Assembly (NCBI GenBank): GCA_905194315.1
Contig: CAJJRX010000054.1
Coordinates: 1 to 5,136, forward strand
Reading direction: 5' to 3'
DNA from: an uncultured Sutterella sp.
Lineage (GTDB): Bacteria; Pseudomonadota; Gammaproteobacteria; Burkholderiales; Burkholderiaceae_F
DNA: 5,136 nucleotides
Positions 1-3,267 of this stretch are shown here, piece after piece; the stretch's first letter is position 1; every line of letters starts with the position of its first letter. Under the pieces are notes generated by a model. That model saw nothing but the letters and a program-made list of their open reading frames with translations, was not told the origin of the DNA and ran no database searches. The position numbers and the translations under genes are program-made.

Positions 1-12
1 TGGTATGGTCAT
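1..12 (-). CDS. Start of a probable IS3-type transposase OrfA (partial, runs off the left edge)
   Basis: Only four codons (Met-Thr-Ile-Pro) lie inside the window, read leftward from an ATG at 12-10. The support is indirect. A good ribosome binding site, GGAG at 23-20, sits seven bases upstream, and the ATG lies about 16 bases inside a sequence that looks like an IS3-family terminal inverted repeat. IS3-family elements normally begin OrfA this close to their left end. The protein itself cannot be identified from four residues. An unrelated gene with a short leader remains possible. Confidence 0.4.
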
Positions 13-54
13 ACTTTTTCTCCAAGAGGTGTCCAAGATTTCCATACCAGTTCA
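1..54 (-). mobile_element. Outer end of a probable IS3-family insertion sequence
   Basis: Read on the minus strand from position 54, the sequence begins TGAACTGG, continues through an AT-rich spacer and reaches TTGGACACC at 36-28. A terminal TGAAC and an internal TTGGACA-type core are common in IS3-family inverted repeats. A ribosome binding site and ATG follow directly. The element boundary would lie between 54 and 55, with the rest of the IS to the left of the window. The other end and the target-site duplication cannot be seen, so the family call rests on end motifs alone. A short inverted repeat, TGGTATGG at 1-8 and its complement at 42-49, also spans this end. Confidence 0.5.
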
Positions 55-60
55 TAAATG

Positions 61-99
61 AATAAATAAAAACGCTGCCCGATAAGCGTCTGGCAGCGT
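61..99 (-). terminator. Intrinsic terminator, probable attenuator of the poly-Cys leader
   Basis: On the minus strand an 8-bp perfect stem (ACGCTGCC at 99-92 with its complement at 79-72) encloses a 12-base loop. A T-rich tract, TTTTTATTTATT, follows at about 71-60. The orientation is clear because only the leftward reading gives a U-tract after a GC-rich stem. It starts 44 bases after the stop codon of the cysteine-rich leader ORF, typical spacing for a ribosome-controlled attenuator. The right side of the stem overlaps an alternative pairing partner (see the antiterminator entry). Confidence 0.8.
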
Positions 100-196
100 C
101 CACACGAAAAGGGTTCTCTACCCTGATTGCACTGCGTGCCGGTTATGCCCGCAGTGAGAGAGCATCAGCTCGAAAGGCCGACTTTCCGATGGACGC
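96..196 (-). promoter_or_regulatory. Candidate antiterminator pairing
   Basis: In the leftward transcript, GCGUCCAU (196-189), about four codons after the cysteine codons, can pair with GUGGACGC (103-96). That gives eight base pairs, one of them a G-U wobble. The second segment contains half of the 5' arm of the terminator stem, so the two structures exclude each other. A ribosome stalled on the first cysteine codons would leave 196-189 free to pair and would favour read-through; a ribosome moving on would cover it. The pairing is visible in the sequence. The regulatory logic is inferred by analogy with amino-acid biosynthetic leader peptides. Confidence 0.35.
110..156 (-). promoter_or_regulatory. 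Two hairpins between leader stop and terminator
   Basis: A 7-bp stem (130-136 with 150-156), extended by two inner base pairs beyond a mismatch, places the leader stop codon (145-143) in its loop. A second small hairpin, five base pairs with a five-base loop, occupies 110-124. Together with the terminator they make a chain of three hairpins, the usual layout of a pause or anti-antiterminator structure ahead of an attenuator. The base pairing is seen; the regulatory role is inferred. Confidence 0.35.
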
Positions 197-256
197 AACG
201 AGGTGACAACAACAGCAACACATCGTGTTAGCCATGAAGCCATCGAAAGCCATCAT
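143..256 (-). CDS. Poly-cysteine leader peptide, probable cysteine attenuator ORF
   Basis: This 37-residue ORF begins with two adjacent Met codons and reads MMAFDGFMANTM followed by five consecutive cysteines (residues 13-17, codons TGT TGC TGT TGT TGT), then His-Leu-Val-Ala. It ends in TAA at 145-143. A strong ribosome binding site, AAAGGAG at 269-263, is correctly spaced for the first ATG. It has no membrane segment or signal peptide. A run of regulatory codons in a short, well-translated ORF followed by an intrinsic terminator is the classical design of amino-acid attenuators. By that logic the peptide senses charged cysteinyl-tRNA and the product itself is probably disposable. The controlled gene would be cysteine- or sulfur-related, but it is not in the window because an IS-like end follows the terminator. 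A metal-binding micropeptide (CCCCCH) is the main alternative. Confidence 0.72.
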   Translation of the reverse strand: MMAFDGFMANTMCCCCCHLVASIGKSAFRADALSLRA

Positions 257-261
257 AAAAA

Positions 262-269
262 GCTCCTTT
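262..269 (-). promoter_or_regulatory. Strong ribosome binding site of the poly-Cys leader
   Basis: AAAGGAGC on the minus strand, with six bases between GGAG and the ATG at 256. It is the best Shine-Dalgarno match in the left half of the window. It is the main reason to treat the short cysteine-rich ORF as translated rather than as chance. Confidence 0.75.
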
Positions 270-294
270 CAGCGTGATAATGAGTGAAAAATTA

Positions 295-313
295 CCTGAG
301 TAAATTACTCTGG
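295..313. repeat. Imperfect 19-bp palindrome downstream of the leader promoter
   Basis: GAGTAA-A-TTACTC at 298-310 is a perfect 6-bp inverted repeat with one central base. After one mismatch it extends by two more pairs (CC at 295-296 with GG at 312-313). It lies between the proposed -10 box (335-330) and the leader ribosome binding site, so it could be a repressor operator near the transcription start or a hairpin in the leader RNA. No known regulator consensus was recognised. Confidence 0.35.
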
Positions 314-329
314 AATTGCAACTCAAACG

Positions 330-359
330 AGTGTAGCATAAAAAATCTGAACGGTTGAA
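330..359 (-). promoter_or_regulatory. Probable sigma-70 promoter of the poly-Cys leader
   Basis: On the minus strand a -10-like TACACT (335-330) is preceded, 18 bases upstream, by a weak -35-like TTCAAC (359-354). An overlapping TATGCT offers an alternative -10. Transcription would start near 323, giving about 65 bases of untranslated RNA before the leader ATG. The surrounding sequence is AT-rich, as expected of a promoter. The -35 match is poor. Confidence 0.4.
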
Positions 360-372
360 AAGAAATTTTTCT

Positions 373-382
373 GCACCGGTGC
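373..382. repeat. Perfect 10-bp palindrome upstream of the leader promoter
   Basis: GCACCGGTGC is its own reverse complement and lies just upstream of the proposed -35 box of the leftward leader. It is followed by a tandem GCGGAT GCGGAT (381-392). The position suits an activator or other DNA-binding site. A hairpin without a loop is unlikely to be a terminator. Function is not known. Confidence 0.3.
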
Positions 383-720
383 GGATGCGGATACCTAGTT
401 CTTTCTTTTTTCAGAGGATTCCGTGCACACGCTGAATCAAATAAACACTCAAATTACAAATGGTTGTATATCCGCCTGTTCCGAAGATCAGCATTTGTAA
501 AGTTGACAAAATCAGTCGGATTAATTAAAAAGACTATCACGCAAAAACGGTATGTTCTATCGCCTGACCTCAGGAAGCGGTGTGATGGGGGCGGCGTAAC
601 GAAAACGAACAAGTCTGAAGTGCGCAGAAATGCACTTTCAGCGGGTGCGTGATAGGATTAACTGCGGACACGCAGGTCGTGTCACCCTTCTCTGCTTCAA
701 CGCTTTTGGATATTCTGCCC
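383..720. other. Gene-free intergenic stretch ahead of the exported-protein operon
   Basis: No convincing coding region is seen here; the short open frame at 464-652 starts with TTG, has no ribosome binding site and covers a promoter. The stretch contains one promoter candidate (503-531). It also holds a hairpin at 618-637 (6-bp stem AAGTGC, 8-base loop). At 662-683 two stems exclude each other: CTGCG with CGCAG (662-675) or GACACG with CGTGTC (667-683). These would lie in a long 5' untranslated region of the downstream operon. No RNA family was recognised. Confidence 0.4.
503..531 (+). promoter_or_regulatory. Candidate promoter of the exported-protein/YjbR operon
   Basis: A perfect -35 box, TTGACA, at 503-508 is followed after 17 bases by TAAAAA (526-531), which matches the -10 consensus at four of six positions. 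Transcription would start near 538 and leave about 180 bases of 5' untranslated RNA. No better-positioned promoter was found upstream of the gene at 721. Confidence 0.4.
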
Positions 721-1779
721 ATGAGTTTCTCCAGTGCTTTCCGTCGTCTGATTTGCGCAGTGTGTTTTGGCGCATTGTTTCCGGCTCTTGCGCTGGCGCA
801 CGGACAGCGGCAGGAGGATTTCTACAGACTCGGTCGCGCGACCGGTTATGTCCTGGCTCAGGATTATGTCGTGGGACAGATTGCAGAAAAATATCCGGAG
901 CTCTCCACGTCTGTTGCGCAGTTCAATGACGCCTTCAACAAACGCTTTCCGGCTGTGCGTGAGAAACTCGAGCAGCATGTAATGGGATTCGGACTCACCA
1001 GAGAGCAGTTTCAGGGCATCAAGGATAATATGCTCGCCGGCAGCCGCAGTGAGCTCAATGCGCTGGTGAAAAACCGGGAGGATGCCAAACGGCTGCTGCT
1101 CGGATACACCATGCGTATCTATATGCCGGATGCCGAGGAGCGTGAGGTGGTTCTTACGCTCAATGATGTGGTGTTTGATGAACAGCCCGAACGTGAATTT
1201 GATGTTGACAGTGTGGCATACAGCTCCCAGTCACTGCCGAATTCAAAAGGGGTGGATATCCGTCTGCGTGTTCCCGCCTCCTGGGAGCACAAACCCGGGA
1301 ACGGCTCTCTGATTCTTGACAGCTGGCACAAGATTGACGGACACGCAAGAATTTCGCTGATTCTGATGCGGGTGCCTGTGAAAATGAAGTCCGGCCAGTG
1401 GGGTGATCAGGAACTCAAGCGTCTGATCGCAGACCCGGCAATCCTCTCCGAGCTTGTCGGCGGTCAGGAACTGGTCGAGGCAAGTGCGGATCTGACCGAG
1501 TACGGCGGCAGAAAAGCCATTCGCTATACCATGAAGGAGGTTCAGACGATTCAGGGCGTCAGACTGTATCTCTCGAGCGTGAAAATGATCACCGGTGAGG
1601 GAGACAACGTGGTGGTGGCTGACTTTCATGTGGTGGCCACAGAGCAGCCTCTTGCTGAAAAAATGCAGGCCCGATACGCAGAACTCAAAAAGAGAATTTT
1701 CGACTCGGTGCAGATTTTCCCCCTCGAGACTGGCGAGAGCAGCGAGTCCCAGGCAGTGGCTGCGCCTTCAAAGCCCTGA
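721..1779 (+). CDS. Exported protein of unknown function
   Basis: The 352-residue product starts with a clear Sec signal peptide: charged Arg8-Arg9, a hydrophobic core at residues 10-25 and an Ala-Leu-Ala cleavage site after residue 26. The mature protein should be periplasmic or secreted; there is no lipobox. Mature residues about 30-150 look helical and charged. Residues about 175-335 look strand-rich, with an Asp-Ile-Arg-Leu-Arg-Val-Pro-Ala-Ser-Trp segment near 179, and end in a Ser/Ala-rich tail. The second half vaguely recalls PsbP/MOG1-like sandwich domains, but I do not recognise the family. ATG 721 is chosen because it puts the signal peptide at the N terminus; a GTG at 649 would bury it. 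The ribosome binding site is weak (GGAT at 708-711). It is probably co-transcribed with the YjbR-family gene 22 bases downstream. Confidence 0.8.
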   Translation: MSFSSAFRRLICAVCFGALFPALALAHGQRQEDFYRLGRATGYVLAQDYVVGQIAEKYPELSTSVAQFNDAFNKRFPAVREKLEQHVMGFGLTREQFQGIKDNMLAGSRSELNALVKNREDAKRLLLGYTMRIYMPDAEEREVVLTLNDVVFDEQPEREFDVDSVAYSSQSLPNSKGVDIRLRVPASWEHKPGNGSLILDSWHKIDGHARISLILMRVPVKMKSGQWGDQELKRLIADPAILSELVGGQELVEASADLTEYGGRKAIRYTMKEVQTIQGVRLYLSSVKMITGEGDNVVVADFHVVATEQPLAEKMQARYAELKKRIFDSVQIFPLETGESSESQAVAAPSKP

Positions 1780-1801
1780 GCTGTTTGAGCGGAAGCTGAT
1801 T

Positions 1802-2191
1802 ATGCAGTTTGAAGAACTGGAAAATTTCGTGCAGACCCTCCCGGGCGCCTATGTGCACTACCCGTTTGATCAGAAAGACAGGTACTACCGGGATGTGGCC
1901 GTCTTTTATGTCGGCAAGAAGTGGTTCGGGATGGTGAACCGGGAGCTGATGGATTACATCAATGTCAAATGCGACCCGGAGCGCATACCTCAGCTCATTG
2001 AAGCCTACAGCGCGGTGCGCCCCGCCTATCACATGAACAAAAAACACTGGATGAGTGTGTTTTTTGACGATGACATGCCTGACGGGGAAATCTTTGAGCA
2101 TCTCCGGCACTCCTATGACCTTGTCTACGCAAGACTGACACGTCGTGAGCGTGAGGAGCTCGACTTTATGAGTGAGTTCAAGCAAGACTGA
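1802..2191 (+). CDS. MmcQ/YjbR family protein
   Basis: The 129-residue product matches the small YjbR/MmcQ (DUF419) family in length and in its conserved C-terminal block. It shows an early Pro-Gly-Ala (residues 14-16), a Val-Gly-Lys-Lys-Trp-Phe segment at 37-42, Val-Lys-Cys-Asp-Pro at 55-59, the signature Pro-Ala-Tyr-His-Met-Asn-Lys-Lys-His-Trp at 74-83, and Ser-Tyr-Asp-Leu-Val at 104-108. Members have a compact CyaY-like alpha/beta fold and are cytoplasmic. They are often labelled DNA-binding, but no biochemical role is settled and I do not assign one. GGAAG at 1791-1795 is well placed for ATG 1802. It follows the exported-protein gene by 22 bases, suggesting an operon. Its last 14 bases overlap the end of the convergent DUF2877 gene. 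Confidence 0.9.
   Translation: MQFEELENFVQTLPGAYVHYPFDQKDRYYRDVAVFYVGKKWFGMVNRELMDYINVKCDPERIPQLIEAYSAVRPAYHMNKKHWMSVFFDDDMPDGEIFEHLRHSYDLVYARLTRREREELDFMSEFKQD
2178..2191. other. Tail-to-tail overlap of the YjbR-family and DUF2877 genes
   Basis: The rightward gene stops with TGA at 2189-2191 and the leftward gene stops with TGA at 2180-2178, so the two coding regions share 14 bases. No hairpin with a U-tract was found nearby on either strand. Transcripts from both sides probably run into the opposing gene or end by a Rho-dependent route. Confidence 0.8.
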
Positions 2192-2996
2192 GATCGTGTG
2201 CGCGCAGGCCGAAATGTGCCCCTGCGAGGGTGTCCATTCCTGAGGAAAACCCCTGCTCACTGAGCCAGGCAAAACCCCGTTGAGGGTTGCTCATTGCTAC
2301 GTGCAGGCATTCGACAAACCGGCCATGGCAGGCGTGATAGAGGAAATTCCTGCTGATGTCGGTGGTGCCGCCTGCCTGCTCTTTTATGGCACTGCAGAGC
2401 GCGGCAAGCCGCGTGTCGGCGGTAATATGCCATGCCCAGAGCCAGCCGCAGATGAAATCATCCCCGCTTGGCGTCAGACCCGGCCCGAGGCCGAGCAGAC
2501 CGATGGTGGCGATGGCAATATCCCCTCTGTGTATGTCGGCAAAGCGCTCATCCTGCCAGGACTGCAGGGTGAGAAGCGGTACGCCGACGCGCTCGTGCGC
2601 GCCCGCCTCATCCTCCCAGCGATAGGTCAGGTGCTCGTTCGTGTGAATACTCACAAACCGTGAGAGCGCCTCTTTGAGAGGACCGGTGTCTGTAACGCTC
2701 TCGTGCACATCGAGATCCATCTCGGGGGCATTCCCGAGGTTAATCACCAGAGCGGTTTTTCCGCCTTTGATCGCTATCCCCTCCCCCCAGAAAAGCACCT
2801 TGTCAGTGACACTCACCTCCGGGAACGCATCGGTATCGATTTTCGCCCCTGCTGGAATCAGCGGTTTGTCACGGGTGACCAGCGAAAGAATATGGCCACG
2901 CTCGTCGATCAGATTAATGGCGTGCTCAAACGCGCTGTGCACATGCAGCGTCTGAGGGCGGCCGAGAGCGGATTGAGAGAGTGCGTTGAGTAGCAT
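2178..2996 (-). CDS. DUF2877 (AllH/YlbF-like) protein
   Basis: The 272-residue protein carries the hallmark glycine-rich motif of DUF2877, Gly-Leu-Gly-Pro-Gly-Leu-Thr-Pro-Ser-Gly-Asp-Asp-Phe, at 169-181. Two supporting blocks follow: Thr-Asp-Ile-Ser-Arg-Asn-Phe-Leu with His-Gly-Arg-Phe (212-227), and the C-terminal Ser-Ser-Gly-Met-Asp-Thr-Leu (251-257). Length matches E. coli YlbF/AllH. That protein is linked to anaerobic allantoin breakdown and oxamate carbamoyl transfer together with FdrA and AllG. Neither partner is present here, so a role in carbamoyl-group or purine-derived nitrogen metabolism is only a family-based guess. It is cytoplasmic with no signal peptide. The ATG at 2996 has only a weak ribosome binding site. 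The gene is divergent from the flavoprotein reductase across about 270 bases and convergent with the YjbR-family gene, overlapping it by 14 bases. Confidence 0.85.
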   Translation of the reverse strand: MLLNALSQSALGRPQTLHVHSAFEHAINLIDERGHILSLVTRDKPLIPAGAKIDTDAFPEVSVTDKVLFWGEGIAIKGGKTALVINLGNAPEMDLDVHESVTDTGPLKEALSRFVSIHTNEHLTYRWEDEAGAHERVGVPLLTLQSWQDERFADIHRGDIAIATIGLLGLGPGLTPSGDDFICGWLWAWHITADTRLAALCSAIKEQAGGTTDISRNFLYHACHGRFVECLHVAMSNPQRGFAWLSEQGFSSGMDTLAGAHFGLRAHDLSLA

Positions 2997-3030
2997 GATC
3001 GCGATGGCTCAGAAATGGTGAACAGTACTG

Positions 3031-3036
3031 ATTGTA
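3031..3036 (-). promoter_or_regulatory. Possible -10 element for the DUF2877 gene
   Basis: On the minus strand TACAAT matches the sigma-70 -10 consensus at five of six positions and lies about 35 bases upstream of the ATG at 2996. No good -35 box is found 16-18 bases further upstream, so an activator might be needed or the site may be chance. Confidence 0.3.
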
Positions 3037-3113
3037 TAGGAAAGTGGTTCAGCGTCTGGTGCAGGCACGTCAAATCCCGATCAATGGAAACATCTGCGGC
3101 GGATTGAAAAGAG

Positions 3114-3129
3114 GTTAACACGTGTTTAC
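3114..3129. repeat. 16-bp palindrome in the divergent intergenic region
   Basis: GTTAACACGTGTTTAC has a perfect 10-bp palindromic core, AACACGTGTT (3117-3126), and two further matching pairs after one mismatch. It sits between the divergent promoters of the DUF2877 gene and the reductase, about 50 bases upstream of the reductase -35 box. That is a plausible place for an activator or repressor dimer. The regulator is not identified, and none is encoded in the window. Confidence 0.4.
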
Positions 3130-3177
3130 TCTAACTGGACTAGAGGGCGCTAATACTGGTACTAACACTTAATTCCC

Positions 3178-3206
3178 TTGTAGGTCAGCCGTTAGAGGGT
3201 GATAAT
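3178..3206 (+). promoter_or_regulatory. Probable sigma-70 promoter of the flavoprotein reductase
   Basis: TTGTAG (3178-3183) and GATAAT (3201-3206) are separated by the optimal 17 bases; each matches consensus well (four and five of six). Transcription would start near 3213, leaving about 55 bases of leader. That leader contains a small 4-bp hairpin (3217-3230). Confidence 0.55.
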
Positions 3207-3253
3207 TTGTGTTATCGCACCTGAAAGTGCACCGACTTATCTCGACGATCTCC

Positions 3254-3260
3254 AGGGAGG
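3254..3260 (+). promoter_or_regulatory. Ribosome binding site that decides the reductase start
   Basis: AGGGAGG lies seven bases upstream of ATG 3268 but only one base from the in-frame ATG at 3262. The spacing favours 3268, which also gives a normal signal peptide beginning Met-Lys-Phe-Arg. Confidence 0.75.
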
Positions 3261-3267
3261 GATGACT

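Noticed and set aside
1..49. Inverted repeat TGGTATGG/CCATACCA as a terminator
   Set aside because: The arms are 33 bases apart with no adjacent U-tract. The region is better explained as an IS end with a transposase start.
55..460. CRISPR array or tRNA in the left intergenic region
   Set aside because: No regularly spaced repeats and no cloverleaf-like pairing were found.
464..652. 62-codon rightward frame in the intergenic region
   Set aside because: TTG start, no ribosome binding site, overlaps the best promoter candidate, and shows no recognisable motif.
649..720. Upstream GTG start for the exported protein
   Set aside because: It would place 24 extra residues before a textbook signal peptide; the ATG at 721 puts the signal peptide at the N terminus.
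1243..1629. 128-codon minus-strand frame
   Set aside because: Antisense shadow of the exported-protein gene, with no supporting start signals or motifs.
1595..1801. N-terminal extension of the YjbR-family protein
   Set aside because: It would overlap the upstream gene in another frame; the family length and the GGAAG ribosome binding site fit ATG 1802.
2280..2663. Rightward frame inside the DUF2877 gene
   Set aside because: Opposite strand of a gene with clear family motifs; no ribosome binding site.
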